A stretch of 64,000 nt of DNA from Acidobacteriota bacterium. Lineage in GTDB: Bacteria > Acidobacteriota > Blastocatellia > Pyrinomonadales > Pyrinomonadaceae. Each line of letters opens with the position of its first letter. Position 1 is the stretch's first letter. Made by a program: the position numbers and the translations under genes. The stretch lies in assembly GCA_019639195.1 (NCBI GenBank), contig JAHBSI010000001.1, positions 930,001-994,000 on the forward strand. The letters run 5' to 3'. Of this stretch, positions 23,750-32,744 are shown in pieces. Under the pieces are notes generated by a model. That model was not told the DNA's origin. It made no database searches and saw only the letters and a list, made by a program, of their open reading frames with translations.

Positions 23750-26308
23750 ATGGCGAAAGAAGTTAGTACCATTGTTGAAAGCAAAGCGGCACCACGCCGA
23801 AAAATGAGCGGTCTGTCGATGTTCTTGACGGCATTGCTGCTTGCCTTGTCGGCTGGCGGCCTGACGGGCGTCCTTGCTTCGTACTACATGAATAATTCGA
23901 GCTATACGGTCGCGGTCTCCGCCCTTGCGACCTATCGCCCGCCGCAGGTGACGACGATCTATGCGGACGACGGCGAGACGGTGCTCGCAGAATTCGCCAT
24001 CGAGAAACGCATTCCGGTCAAGATCCAGGATGTTCCCGACCGTGTGACCGATGCCTTGCTTGCGATCGAAGATTATAGGTTTCGCGATCACATCGGCATC
24101 GACCCGTATCGCATCCTTGGTGCTGTGTTTAAGAACGTAACGACCGGCAGTACGGAAGGTGCTTCGACCATCACACAGCAGCTTGCGAAGAACCTTTTTC
24201 TTTACAAGGACCAGACCTATACGCGAAAGGTGAACGAATGGGCCGTCGCCCTTCAGATCGAGCGGCTCTACACCAAAGATCAGATCCTCGAGATGTATAT
24301 GAATTACGTCTTCCTGGGAGCCGGTGCCTACGGCTTTGAGGCTGGTGCCGAGACGTATTTTGGAAAGCATCTGAAGGATCTTTCGCTCGAAGAAGCGGCA
24401 CTCCTTGCGGCGATCCCGAAATCTCCTGAGTATTCACCGACCCGCAACCGTGAAAAGGCGAAGATACGGCGAGATCTTGTGCTCGACCAGATGGCGAAGT
24501 ATTTCCCTGATAAATACTCTCAGGCGGAGGTCGATGCCGCTAAGGCAAAGCCGATCAAGCTTGCCGACACGGCCTATTATCAGTCTTTGCCGAAATCCAC
24601 CGCATGGGATTATCCGGTCGAAGAGATCCGCCGCTACCTCGAGCAGAAGTACACGACCCGTGTCGCTCAAGGCGGTTTGAAGGTCTATACGACGATCAAT
24701 GTTGCAGCTCAGAAAGAGGCGACAAAGGCGATCCGCGAAGGCCTGCGCGGCTACGACCGAGGACAGCGTTGGCGTTCGGATTACAAGAACATCCTGCTCG
24801 ACGACAACGATCAGCCGCTGTTTACGGATCAGAAGGATATTGAGAAGGCCCTTGCCTCCTACAAGCATCCGGATTGGTACGGCGATCAGTACGAGGCGGG
24901 CGAATACATCAAAGGGCTCGTTGTGAAGGCCAATCCGGGAGCTGACGAGGTCGGTGTGCGTTTTGGAATGTACAAAGCTGTCGTAAAGCCCGGCGATATG
25001 GGTCGAAGCGGCAAACGCCCGACGGCCGAGCTAAAGCCCGGCTATCTTGCCGAATTTGAGATCAAGAAGGTCGATGACGAGAAGAAGATCCTAGAGGTCG
25101 AGCTCGAACAAGTGCCCGAGGTGCAGGCGGCGATCGTCTGCATCAACTCGCATACGGGTGAGATCGTTGCAGAGGTTGGCGGTTACGATTTTCACACAAG
25201 TAAATTCAACAACGCGACGCAAGGCCTGCGTCAGACAGGTTCGTCGTATAAGCCGTTCATTTATACGGCCGCCGTCGAAGACGGAATGACGCCCGATATG
25301 ACCGTGAGCGGAGCTCCGATCAAACGCGGCGGTTGGACGCCGCACAACTATGACGGCAGCCTTAGCCACGCGAATGTTCCAATGAAGATCGCCCTTGCAA
25401 AGTCATACAATATTGCGGCGGTGCATTTGCTCGAACAGGTCGGAATACAGTCGGGTGCGCAGATGGTGAGGCGTTTCGGTATCACGAATCCGATGGCGCC
25501 GAGTTTGCCGTCGGCTTTGGGTGCGAGCGAGGCCTCGCTTCTTGAAATGACCGCGGCCTATTCGACATTTCCGAACAAGGGCGTGAGAATTGCACCTCAC
25601 CTGATCCGAAAGGTATATAACCGCGACGGAGCCTTGCTCGAGGAGTTTGATGGTTCAAGCTCGAGAGTGACGAGCGAATACGTCGCACTCACGATGGTTC
25701 AGATGATGCGGGGCGTGACCGCAGGCGGCGGTACGGCGCCGGGTGCGAGCGCCGCCGGACAGCAGCTCGCGGGCAAGACCGGTACTGTAAATGACCATAC
25801 TGACGTTTGGTTCATTGGCTATACGCCTACCTATGTGACCGGCGTTTGGATGGGAAATCCGACCAAGAAAACGAATCTTGGAAATGGTATGACCGGCGGA
25901 CACGGTGCGTTGCCGTATTTCAACGCCTTCATGAATCAATTTATGAAGGGCAAGCCGCGCGATACCTTCCCCGCGGCACCACCAATGCCGGCGGATATCA
26001 AATCTCTTATGGAGCGAAACAAACGCGAAGAGCTTGAGAAACTCCAGGAAGCAGATATCGCCGGTAAGAAGACGGGCATTGAGTTCACTCCGGGCACAAA
26101 GATCGAAGGCGATCCCGCGCTTCTTCCGAAAGAGAATAACGCCGGGGATACGACGCCTGACGGCGACGGAAAGCCGGACAAGCAACCTTCAGGTGATACA
26201 CCTTCGACGATAAAGCGACCGGAAATAAAGCAGCCGGCAAAGACCGAAGGCCCGCCGGCTGAAAAGACTTCACCGCCCAAGCGAAAGGGCAAGAAGGGCG
26301 ACGGCTAA
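23750..26308 (+). CDS. Class A penicillin-binding protein (PBP1A type)
   Basis: 852 residues. One N-terminal helix, then the GT51 glycosyltransferase with the catalytic Glu in IEDYRFRDHIGIDPYR (about 105-120) and STITQQLAKNLFL (near 142). An OB-like insertion precedes the transpeptidase: SxxK in GSSYKPFIY (near 500), SYN in KSYNIAAVHLLEQVG (near 548), and KTG in GKTGTVNDHTDVWF (near 675). The tail of about 110 residues is Pro/Lys-rich and probably disordered. It is bifunctional, making and cross-linking glycan in the periplasm. Co-transcription with rodA gives the operon both wall synthases. The stop overlaps that of the converging esterase (CTAA). Confidence 0.95.
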   Translation: MAKEVSTIVESKAAPRRKMSGLSMFLTALLLALSAGGLTGVLASYYMNNSSYTVAVSALATYRPPQVTTIYADDGETVLAEFAIEKRIPVKIQDVPDRVTDALLAIEDYRFRDHIGIDPYRILGAVFKNVTTGSTEGASTITQQLAKNLFLYKDQTYTRKVNEWAVALQIERLYTKDQILEMYMNYVFLGAGAYGFEAGAETYFGKHLKDLSLEEAALLAAIPKSPEYSPTRNREKAKIRRDLVLDQMAKYFPDKYSQAEVDAAKAKPIKLADTAYYQSLPKSTAWDYPVEEIRRYLEQKYTTRVAQGGLKVYTTINVAAQKEATKAIREGLRGYDRGQRWRSDYKNILLDDNDQPLFTDQKDIEKALASYKHPDWYGDQYEAGEYIKGLVVKANPGADEVGVRFGMYKAVVKPGDMGRSGKRPTAELKPGYLAEFEIKKVDDEKKILEVELEQVPEVQAAIVCINSHTGEIVAEVGGYDFHTSKFNNATQGLRQTGSSYKPFIYTAAVEDGMTPDMTVSGAPIKRGGWTPHNYDGSLSHANVPMKIALAKSYNIAAVHLLEQVGIQSGAQMVRRFGITNPMAPSLPSALGASEASLLEMTAAYSTFPNKGVRIAPHLIRKVYNRDGALLEEFDGSSSRVTSEYVALTMVQMMRGVTAGGGTAPGASAAGQQLAGKTGTVNDHTDVWFIGYTPTYVTGVWMGNPTKKTNLGNGMTGGHGALPYFNAFMNQFMKGKPRDTFPAAPPMPADIKSLMERNKREELEKLQEADIAGKKTGIEFTPGTKIEGDPALLPKENNAGDTTPDGDGKPDKQPSGDTPSTIKRPEIKQPAKTEGPPAEKTSPPKRKGKKGDG

Positions 26309-27042
26309 TCGCCGCAGAAAAGGCCGAGGTAATACGGCAGCATTCGACGCCACCAGACCCAATCGTGGTTGACGTCATATCCCCAAACGTCAAGTTTGTG
26401 CGGGATACCTTTCGAATGCAGAAGGCCGGAAAATTCGCGACTTCGATCAGGTGCCTCGAACGAACCTTGTCCCGTGACGATCACGATCGAGTCTGCTTTC
26501 TGCAGCCTCGGCAGATGGTAATCGTCATCAAGGTGCTTTAGATACATCGCGGGATTGTTGAAATACACATTATCGTCGAAATAGCTTTCGAGATAATTGT
26601 AGATGTCATAGCTTCCGCTCATCGCTATCGTCCCGCGAAACTGGTCCGAATGCTTAAAGTAAGTGTTTGCGGCCAGAAACGCCCCGAGCGATGCACCGGT
26701 CGTCAACGGTCGGGCGTCGGGCCCGCATTCATTGCGGATAAGCGGCAGCACTTCTTCCATGATGTAGCGGTCATAGCGCGCCAGCATCTCGACCTTCCAC
26801 GATGGCGAACTCTCGCGGTTCAGGAGGCTGTATTTGTTAACCGAATTGATGGAATAGGCCCTTATCTTGCCCGCCTCGATAAAATCCTTGATCGAATCCA
26901 AGAGGTAGAACCGCTCGTATTCGAGATAATCGGCCGCCGCCGTCGGAAACATCAAGAGCGGATACCCCGCGTGCCCGTAAGCAACCAACGGCATCTCCAT
27001 TCCTAAATTGTGGCTGTACCACGAAGTTATATCGCGTCGCAT
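26305..27042 (-). CDS. Esterase D-like alpha/beta hydrolase
   Basis: 245 residues without a signal peptide. Nucleophile elbow TGASLGAF with S118, an oxyanion-region strand PLLMFPTAAADYLEYE (about 28-43), and a C-terminal His in DVNHDWVWWRRMLP that would complete the triad. This fits the putative-esterase family related to esterase D and mycolyltransferase folds. The substrate is unknown. The upstream stretch to 27150 is short and holds nothing recognisable. Confidence 0.75.
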   Translation of the reverse strand: MRRDITSWYSHNLGMEMPLVAYGHAGYPLLMFPTAAADYLEYERFYLLDSIKDFIEAGKIRAYSINSVNKYSLLNRESSPSWKVEMLARYDRYIMEEVLPLIRNECGPDARPLTTGASLGAFLAANTYFKHSDQFRGTIAMSGSYDIYNYLESYFDDNVYFNNPAMYLKHLDDDYHLPRLQKADSIVIVTGQGSFEAPDRSREFSGLLHSKGIPHKLDVWGYDVNHDWVWWRRMLPYYLGLFCGD

Positions 27043-27149
27043 AAATTAAGCTTCTCCAAAAGTTCTTGCCGGATACTTGAGGTTAAGGGAACTTTGGCTC
27101 AACTGCAAGATGAGAGATAAGTGCGACAAGAGTTGGGGAACAGGAAGGG

Positions 27150-27488
27150 TTAATTCACGGCTTCGATCCTATCGGCCAGAACATTGACCAACTTGTGGGT
27201 TGCAGACAATTTCTCGACATTCTTCCATTGGCGTTCTATCAAGTGTATGAGTTCGCGAAGACGAGCGTTTCCAAACTTTATATGAATCACCCTCGGTGGA
27301 GGAGACGAGGTCAGTATTTGATACGAAAAATCAGAATCTTTAGTGACAATGGTCAGGTCGTTCTCCTTTGCATATCTCCAAATATCACTGTCCTTCTGTG
27401 ATGGGAATAGTGACGATACAAACTCGAACTCCGGACCATTCCAGGCAGGTATCTTTGCCGGCAAATTCTCGTCTATTAGAAACCTCAT
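27150..27488 (-). CDS. DUF5615 PIN-like toxin
   Basis: 112 residues. The start RFLIDENLPAK fixes the ATG at 27488, which overlaps the stop of the preceding DUF433 gene as ATGA. The acidic residues D6 and E7 and the TKDSDFSY motif (near 70-77) are those of the DUF5615 PIN-like fold, a predicted Mg-dependent RNase. Pairing with DUF433 is a widespread type II toxin-antitoxin arrangement. Activity is inferred from the family. Confidence 0.8.
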   Translation of the reverse strand: MRFLIDENLPAKIPAWNGPEFEFVSSLFPSQKDSDIWRYAKENDLTIVTKDSDFSYQILTSSPPPRVIHIKFGNARLRELIHLIERQWKNVEKLSATHKLVNVLADRIEAVN

Positions 27489-27721
27489 ACCTTGGCGGGT
27501 TCGACGATGAAGGTGTGCTCCATCATGGTAGCCGCAAATTTTAGGCAAGCCAGTACGTCTTCCCTCGTGAGGCTGGGATAGTGTTCAAGTATCTCTTCGA
27601 TGGCGTCACCACTGCTCAAATAACCAACGATGGATTGCACGGATATTCTTGTACCGCGGATGGCGGGCTTGCCGTTGAGGATCTCAGGGTCAATAACAAT
27701 TCTTTCGCTAGCCAAGGTCAT
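27485..27721 (-). CDS. DUF433 antitoxin
   Basis: 78 residues from ATG 27721, supported by AGGA six bases upstream; an ATG at 27736 would add five residues. The family core is clear: IVIDPEILNGKPAIRGTRIS (about 8-27), then VQSIVGYLSSGDAIEEILEHYPSLTRE split over the helix-turn-helix-like part. Such proteins bind DNA and neutralise a PIN-like partner. A TATAAT box (minus strand, near 27748-27743) is a plausible -10, but no good -35 is seen. Confidence 0.8.
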   Translation of the reverse strand: MTLASERIVIDPEILNGKPAIRGTRISVQSIVGYLSSGDAIEEILEHYPSLTREDVLACLKFAATMMEHTFIVEPAKV

Positions 27722-27856
27722 TGTATTTCCTCGCACGCGATTATAGCATGCAGAGCTATATTAGATCTCAGAAAAGTGAGGGCACCGCAAAGCTTGAGTC
27801 TGGCGAAAAAAGCTCGAACGATGCCCTGAGATCAGCCTAATACGGCGTCCTTTTTG

Positions 27857-28801
27857 CTATTTTACGACGGTGATCTCGCGGGTCGTTGAGTTATAGCCGC
27901 CATTCTCGATCACCTTTCCGTTGCGGTCCTGCAGCTCGACCTTGATCGTGTGTTTGCCGGGTGCAAATCCGTTCAGCCAGATCGGGTCCCAGCGATTGAG
28001 CTGTCCCATATCGGTGCCATCGACCCAATATTTGACGTGGCATGGGCAAGGATCGGTGCCGACGACGCGGCCCGACGGCGTCAGGTCGGTGTTCGTGATC
28101 CAGAAGTCGAGCATAATATTCTCGGCATCTGCTCCCTTATATTCGCCTTTTGGCCGACTGTAGGTAAGAAGCGGCTTTTTCGGGTCAACCTTTCCGCCCG
28201 TGCTGGTCTGCTTTGCGTCGGGCGAAGCTGCGGCATTTGCCATCGTGTTGCCGTCGGCGGTCGTAGTCGGTTTTGAGGCGTCCGCGTTACCGTTCTTGAC
28301 CGTGAATGAGACCATTTGGAACGCGCCCTCGTTCTTGTAGCTCTCGTGCCACGGCCGCGATGGAAACACGCGGATCGTATGCAGGCCATCCGCTACGTTC
28401 TTCAAAGTGAAGGGCTTTGTGATGTCGTAATACGCCTCGTAAGGCTCGTTATCGAGGATGACATGAATATGGTTGCCGGTATGCGTTTGTTCATCCATTC
28501 CCGGCATATAGCCTTTCAGGTCGCCGGAAAGCTCGAGCTTTAGCTCAACGTCAGGGCCTGTTACGGTCGAGTGGTCCTTCGGCTCGATGATCTTCAGGAC
28601 GGGCTTTGCCGCATCCTGTTCGCCGCGTGCTTTCATCATCTCCGAGATCTTTTCGGGACGTGCCATCGCCACCACGTTCTTTGGCGGTGCACCATTGGCA
28701 GCCGAATTATTTGCATTTGCGTTGTTTGCTGGCGAAGTGCCGCAGGCGGCTCCGATAGCCGCAACAATAAATGACAATGAGATCAAAACAGTTCGTTTCA
28801 T
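27857..28801 (-). CDS. Lipoprotein with two Ig/chitobiase-like beta domains
   Basis: The start at ATG 28801 has an ideal AGGAGG site; a longer reading frame to 28888 lacks one. 314 residues: a signal (KRTVLISLSFIVAAIGAAC) ends in a lipobox-like Cys near 20. An Asn/Ala-rich linker leads to a beta domain with LKIIEPKDHSTVTGPDVEL and GLHTIRVFPSRPWHESYKN. A Thr/Ala linker connects to a second similar domain containing GKHTIKVELQDRNGKVI near the end. It sits on the periplasmic face or outer membrane. Function is unknown. It lies 28 bases from lipB in the same direction. Confidence 0.65.
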   Translation of the reverse strand: MKRTVLISLSFIVAAIGAACGTSPANNANANNSAANGAPPKNVVAMARPEKISEMMKARGEQDAAKPVLKIIEPKDHSTVTGPDVELKLELSGDLKGYMPGMDEQTHTGNHIHVILDNEPYEAYYDITKPFTLKNVADGLHTIRVFPSRPWHESYKNEGAFQMVSFTVKNGNADASKPTTTADGNTMANAAASPDAKQTSTGGKVDPKKPLLTYSRPKGEYKGADAENIMLDFWITNTDLTPSGRVVGTDPCPCHVKYWVDGTDMGQLNRWDPIWLNGFAPGKHTIKVELQDRNGKVIENGGYNSTTREITVVK

Positions 28802-28829
28802 ATAAATACCTCCTGGTTTACGCACTCTT

Positions 28830-29504
28830 TCAGGAACCTGCGGGCAAGGCCGCCGCGGTTTCTTTAGCAGTGTATTCAAAAACCTCACGAAAACGCTCTT
28901 CGATACGCTCTTCGACCTCGGCGAGTGTGATGTCGCGTCCGAGCAGTTCTTCCATCGAGGTCACGGGTTCGCCCTCGCAGGCGATGATCCAGTTGTAATA
29001 ACTGAGGTCGGTCGAGACGTTCAGGGCAAAGCCGTGCGTCGTTACCCAGCGTTTAATGTGAACGCCAATTGCGGCTACCTTTCCTTGAGCGGTGTGGACG
29101 CCGGTTAAGCCCTCGATCCGAAAAGCCTCGATGCCGTAATCGGCCATCGTGCGGATCAACACTTCTTCAAGGTCGCGGACGTATTTGTGGACATCTTCGC
29201 GGTCGGGTGAGAGCGATATTATCGGGTAGCCGACGAGCTGGCCGATGCCGTGATAGGTCACGCGTCCGCCGCGATTCGTCTCAAAAACCTCGACGCCAAT
29301 CTTTCGCAGTATCTCGGCCGTCGCCAGGACACCGTCGTTGGTGGCTCGACGGCCGATCGTGAATGTGTGCGGGTGTTCGAGCAAGACGAGACGGTCTGCT
29401 TTCCGCTCGGCGATCACTTCGGCCTCAAGACGTGCCTGAATATCAAGCGCGTCCTTATAGCCAACTCTTCCGAGCTTTAAGACCTCTAAACTCCGACCGG
29501 TCAC
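28830..29504 (-). CDS. lipB: Octanoyltransferase LipB
   Basis: 224 residues. Family signatures: LLEHPHTFTIGRRAT (about 41-55), RGGRVTYHGIGQLVGYP (78-94), and the catalytic Cys-Lys pair K142 (QGKVAAIGVHIKRW) and C176 (WIIACEGEP). It transfers octanoate from acyl carrier protein to lipoyl domains in the cytoplasm, the first step of lipoate biosynthesis. No lipA lies next to it here. The final 35 residues are basic/acidic and not conserved. Confidence 0.95.
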   Translation of the reverse strand: MTGRSLEVLKLGRVGYKDALDIQARLEAEVIAERKADRLVLLEHPHTFTIGRRATNDGVLATAEILRKIGVEVFETNRGGRVTYHGIGQLVGYPIISLSPDREDVHKYVRDLEEVLIRTMADYGIEAFRIEGLTGVHTAQGKVAAIGVHIKRWVTTHGFALNVSTDLSYYNWIIACEGEPVTSMEELLGRDITLAEVEERIEERFREVFEYTAKETAAALPAGS

Positions 29505-29552
29505 ATCATTATGATAAGATTTTCGGGCAGCTTTTAACAGGAAGGGAGAGAT

Positions 29553-30080
29553 ATGAGGCTTTTTCGAATTGGTTTATTACTGGCAATTATTGGGACGGCA
29601 TTCGCCGGTGCGGCCTTTGCGCAAAAAACGCGGCCACGACGTGCACAGCCCTCAAAACCACCGGTCGCAAAGACCGTCGCGCCGCTTGATGTCAGAGCGG
29701 CACGCGAAAAGGTTGATATCCAGCGGTCTAATACTTCGCGCTTTATTGACGTTCTCGGGCCGATCGCTCAGGAGATCGAGAACACGACCGAGGCCGCCCG
29801 AAGACAGAATCTGCCGCGCGCGACCGTCGAAAGGAACGAACAGAACAAACGCCGCGTGATCGCAGCGATCAGGAACCTGCGCGTTGGCATAAGCGAGCTC
29901 GAATCCGACTTTCGAACCAGGTCTAGTCTCAAGCGCTATTTGCCCTCCATTCAAGGGGTCACCGACCTCGTTGCTTCCAGTGAAGATATGGCGTTGGCGG
30001 GCAAGTTCGTCGGTGCAAAAGAGCCGCTCCGGGACGTTCTAAAGAAACTTGTGGATACCCTGAATGTAATGCCGCGATAA
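29553..30080 (+). CDS. Exported helical protein of unknown function
   Basis: 175 residues. A signal peptide (RLFRIGLLLAIIGTAFAGAAFA) is followed by a Lys/Pro-rich linker and about 120 residues predicted as two or three long helices with many Arg and Glu. No cysteine, no known motif. A GGGAG ribosome site precedes the ATG. It lies head-to-head with lipB and tail-to-tail with the thioredoxin-like gene. I do not recognise the family. Confidence 0.55.
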   Translation: MRLFRIGLLLAIIGTAFAGAAFAQKTRPRRAQPSKPPVAKTVAPLDVRAAREKVDIQRSNTSRFIDVLGPIAQEIENTTEAARRQNLPRATVERNEQNKRRVIAAIRNLRVGISELESDFRTRSSLKRYLPSIQGVTDLVASSEDMALAGKFVGAKEPLRDVLKKLVDTLNVMPR

Positions 30081-30086
30081 CTTCCT

Positions 30087-30761
30087 TTACGGCTTTTTGA
30101 TCGCGATCGGTTTTTGCGGGTCGCAAGCTTCTATCGAAGCAGCCTTTTCTCCCGCAGTACCAATTGCAGCCGTATTTGCGGCAGGCAGGCCGAGGGCCTT
30201 GCGGATGTAAGCCTCGCCTTCTGTCATTATCATTTCGCCGTTTATCACATCGGCTTTTTTCACGAGCGTGTCGCCGTCGTCCGAATATTTTGCCGGATCG
30301 AGCAGGATGTACCACGGGGAGCCTGTGTAGCGTTTGTCGCCCGTCTCCTTACGATAATCGGAATGTTTCGTAGCTCCGCGTTGGGCACGGCTGACGGACT
30401 CAAAAACGACCGGGAAAGTGATACCGAGCGAATCGATATTCGCCTTCATCCGGTCAACCGGATCATATTCACCCACGCCGACTATCTGCAGGCCCTGATC
30501 CTGATATTTCTTGTAAAATGCTTCCAGTTTTGGGGCATCATAACGCCAGTTTGGGCACCACGGGGCAAAATAGACAACAACGACGAGCTTTTTACCCTTT
30601 GAAAGCTCGCGTAGATCGAGCTCTTTCGAAATATCCCGCACCGTTGGATATTTCCAATTCTGATATTTGATCTCCTTTTCTACGATCGGGGCCTGCTCAT
30701 TTTGAGCAAAAACTGGAAAAACGAACGCAAGCGTGAGTATAACGAGGAAAAAAAACTTCAT
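30087..30761 (-). CDS. Thioredoxin-like exported protein with single active-site Cys
   Basis: The ATG at 30761 gives 224 residues and a clean signal peptide (KFFFLVILTLAFVFPVFA); an upstream TTG/ATG frame to 30830 would hide it. The TlpA-like core is VVVVYFAPWCPNWRYDAP with C69-P-N-W72 in place of CxxC, so the second cysteine is lost. GVGEYDPVDRM and a cis-Pro-region strand (YTGSPWYILLD) keep the fold. It is periplasmic. Without CxxC it cannot be an ordinary disulfide oxidoreductase; a peroxiredoxin-like, chaperone or glutaredoxin-type monothiol role is possible. Confidence 0.65.
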   Translation of the reverse strand: MKFFFLVILTLAFVFPVFAQNEQAPIVEKEIKYQNWKYPTVRDISKELDLRELSKGKKLVVVVYFAPWCPNWRYDAPKLEAFYKKYQDQGLQIVGVGEYDPVDRMKANIDSLGITFPVVFESVSRAQRGATKHSDYRKETGDKRYTGSPWYILLDPAKYSDDGDTLVKKADVINGEMIMTEGEAYIRKALGLPAANTAAIGTAGEKAASIEACDPQKPIAIKKP

Positions 30762-30876
30762 AATTGTGAGTTGATCAAAATAAAGAGTAACGTCATTTTC
30801 GGCGAATGTGCAATAACTTTTGTCATCCATCGTTCGCCGATACCGAATACGCGGCTCATTGTGCTAATGTTTACGT

Positions 30877-31305
30877 ATGGCCGACAAACCGACCGTTACT
30901 GACATTTTTAAGTTCGCACTCGATCTGCGAAAATCTGCGCCGAATGGCAGTTATGATGACGTAAAGAGCCGAATAGTTGACAAGTTTGGCTCAGGGCCGC
31001 TGCCGGACACCGCATATTTGACGATACCGGAATACGACAATATCGTCCCGGAAGAGGATTGGACCTCCGGACTGCCCGTTGTGCTTCGCGGCATCCAGAA
31101 CGAAAGCTGGAAGGACATTGCTCACGGCATTGTCATCAGCCTCGAACAGGTCGAGAATTACCCGAAGCAGTCGCTACGCGAGGACGATCCGTCAAAGGAT
31201 TGGCGCAACCGTAACGAAGGCATTGCGGAGGCCGAATCTCAGGTGCTCGATAAATGGATGCCTGAAGAGTTGATGGATCTGGCTCGGCGGCAGATCCAAC
31301 CTTAG
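30877..31305 (+). CDS. Conserved small cytoplasmic protein of unknown function
   Basis: 142 residues, no signal peptide, no cysteine. It is acidic and Trp-bearing, with short helices: ADKPTVTDIFKFALDLRKSA at the N-terminus, WTSGLPVVLRGIQNESWKDI in the middle, and DKWMPEELMDLARRQI at the end. Codon use matches neighbours, and it has a plausible length and start. I do not recognise a family. The stop overlaps that of the converging hydrolase (TTAG). Confidence 0.55.
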   Translation: MADKPTVTDIFKFALDLRKSAPNGSYDDVKSRIVDKFGSGPLPDTAYLTIPEYDNIVPEEDWTSGLPVVLRGIQNESWKDIAHGIVISLEQVENYPKQSLREDDPSKDWRNRNEGIAEAESQVLDKWMPEELMDLARRQIQP

Positions 31306-32066
31306 ATCTCTATCTTCATTCCATCAAACGCAAGCAAGACCTCGCACGGCGATGAATAATTCGCGGCGAGGTCTTCGAATTTTGTCGCGTCCCATTCGGG
31401 ATATAGGTGATTTAGCAAGGCTTTACGAGGTTGAGCGATCGAGATGAGTTCCATGGCCTCGGAGAGTTCAAGGTGCGTAGCCACGGCCTTGTTCGCAACA
31501 AATGACGATTCGACGATAAAGAGACCCGAGCCGGCGGCAAACTCTCCAAGACTCGGTGCAAAGCCCGTGTCCGAGGTAAAACAGAGCGTCCTTTTGCCGT
31601 CCTCGAGCCTGATCGCAAGGCTTTCGGGCTTGTGCAGGGTCTTTGCAACGCTTGCGGCCACTCCATCAAGGATTTGAAACTCATCGCCCTCGACAACTTC
31701 GACGATCTCGATCGGAAAACCCTGTTCGAGCAGGCGATATTTGCCCGCCTCATCTACGGCGTCAAAGAGAGTCTTCAACCCCAAAGGGCCACAGATCGAG
31801 AGAGGTTTTGTTCGGTCGCGAGTTTCTGCGGCGTGCTTTATGCCGAAGAGAAACGGCGCGAGGCCGCCGATATGGTCAAGGTGAAAATGAGAGATCCAAA
31901 TGGCATCGAGTTCAGCCCACGGAAGGCCTTCCTGGGCCATCCGAAGGATCGATGAGGCCGAGCAATCAAGAAGGATCGAGCCACCGGCCGTCTCGAGCCA
32001 AAAGCTTGTGCTGCTTCGTTTGGGATGCGGATGCGAAGTGCCCGAGCCAAGGACGGTTAAATGCAT
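31302..32066 (-). CDS. MBL-fold metal hydrolase, RNase Z-like subgroup
   Basis: 254 residues. It starts with HLTVLGSGTSHPHPKRSS, the first strand and loop of RNase Z/ElaC-like enzymes. The metal motif is HFHLDH (H60, H62, D64, H65), followed by a distal His, Asp (FTSDTGFAPS) and a final His in LLNHLYPEW. It lacks the long tRNA-binding exosite arm of true RNase Z, so it may be a phosphodiesterase-type MBL protein instead. It is cytoplasmic. It is divergent from the suf operon promoter. Confidence 0.8.
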   Translation of the reverse strand: MHLTVLGSGTSHPHPKRSSTSFWLETAGGSILLDCSASSILRMAQEGLPWAELDAIWISHFHLDHIGGLAPFLFGIKHAAETRDRTKPLSICGPLGLKTLFDAVDEAGKYRLLEQGFPIEIVEVVEGDEFQILDGVAASVAKTLHKPESLAIRLEDGKRTLCFTSDTGFAPSLGEFAAGSGLFIVESSFVANKAVATHLELSEAMELISIAQPRKALLNHLYPEWDATKFEDLAANYSSPCEVLLAFDGMKIEI

Positions 32067-32157
32067 AATTTTCGATCGGCAGTTCGAACGGACTCGGATG
32101 CCCGCCGTATTACTATCTTAAGCCGTATTTTCCGGTTCGCGGAATCCGCACGCAATC

Positions 32158-32186
32158 TTGACGAAAAAATAATGATTTGAGATACT
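32158..32186 (+). promoter_or_regulatory. Promoter of the suf operon
   Basis: TTGACG (32158-32163), 17 bases, GATACT (32181-32186), with about 60 bases to the rrf2 ATG. The leader contains a short GGGCtccaaaaGCCC hairpin. The product of the first gene, an Rrf2 regulator with Fe-S cysteines, probably binds here; no classic IscR box was identified with confidence. Confidence 0.55.
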
Positions 32187-32253
32187 TACCTTGCGGAAAT
32201 TGTGCTTTTACGGGCCTCCAAAAGCCCTTGGTAGATAGGGAAAGTAAGTTGTT

Positions 32254-32733
32254 ATGAAGATCTCTGCACAGGAAGAGTATGGGCTGCGCTGTCTCGTACA
32301 GCTGGCCGCATTACCGGAAGGCGGGAGCCTGACCTTGCCTCAGATCGCTGAGCTCGAGGGCATCTCGACCGCGAATGCAGGCAAGCTGATGTGGCTTTTG
32401 AACAAGGCCGGTTTTGTCCATTCGACTCGCGGGACCAAAGGTGGCTATTCGCTTGAACGGCCCGCTGAAGATATTCGTCTGAGCGAGATCATCAAGGTGC
32501 TCGACGAAGACGTGCTAGGCAAGCATTGCGGGAGCTATACAGGTGTGCGTGATTCCTGCGTGCATAACGGCGACTGTGGCATTCGTCCGGTGATCATCGG
32601 ACTGCATGCCCTGGTTGAGAACGCACTGTCGCAGATCACGCTGGCACAGCTTGTCGGAAGCGAGCGGTCAGTAGATGCGATGTTCAATCGAGTACATTCG
32701 ATCCACAGGACGGTCGAACCGCAGGGAGTTTAG
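32254..32733 (+). CDS. Rrf2-family Fe-S-sensing regulator of the suf operon
   Basis: 159 residues. The winged helix is typical: KISAQEEYGLRCLVQLA (about 2-18), then GISTANAGKLMWLLNKAGFV and STRGTKGGYSLERP. Three cysteines, C92, C102 and C108 (HCGSY, DSCVHNGDCG), match the IscR/SufR cluster ligands. In related bacteria the cluster-bound form represses suf genes and loss of the cluster relieves them. First in the operon, 12 bases before sufB, so autoregulation is expected. Confidence 0.88.
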   Translation: MKISAQEEYGLRCLVQLAALPEGGSLTLPQIAELEGISTANAGKLMWLLNKAGFVHSTRGTKGGYSLERPAEDIRLSEIIKVLDEDVLGKHCGSYTGVRDSCVHNGDCGIRPVIIGLHALVENALSQITLAQLVGSERSVDAMFNRVHSIHRTVEPQGV

Positions 32734-32744
32734 AGTAAAAACAA

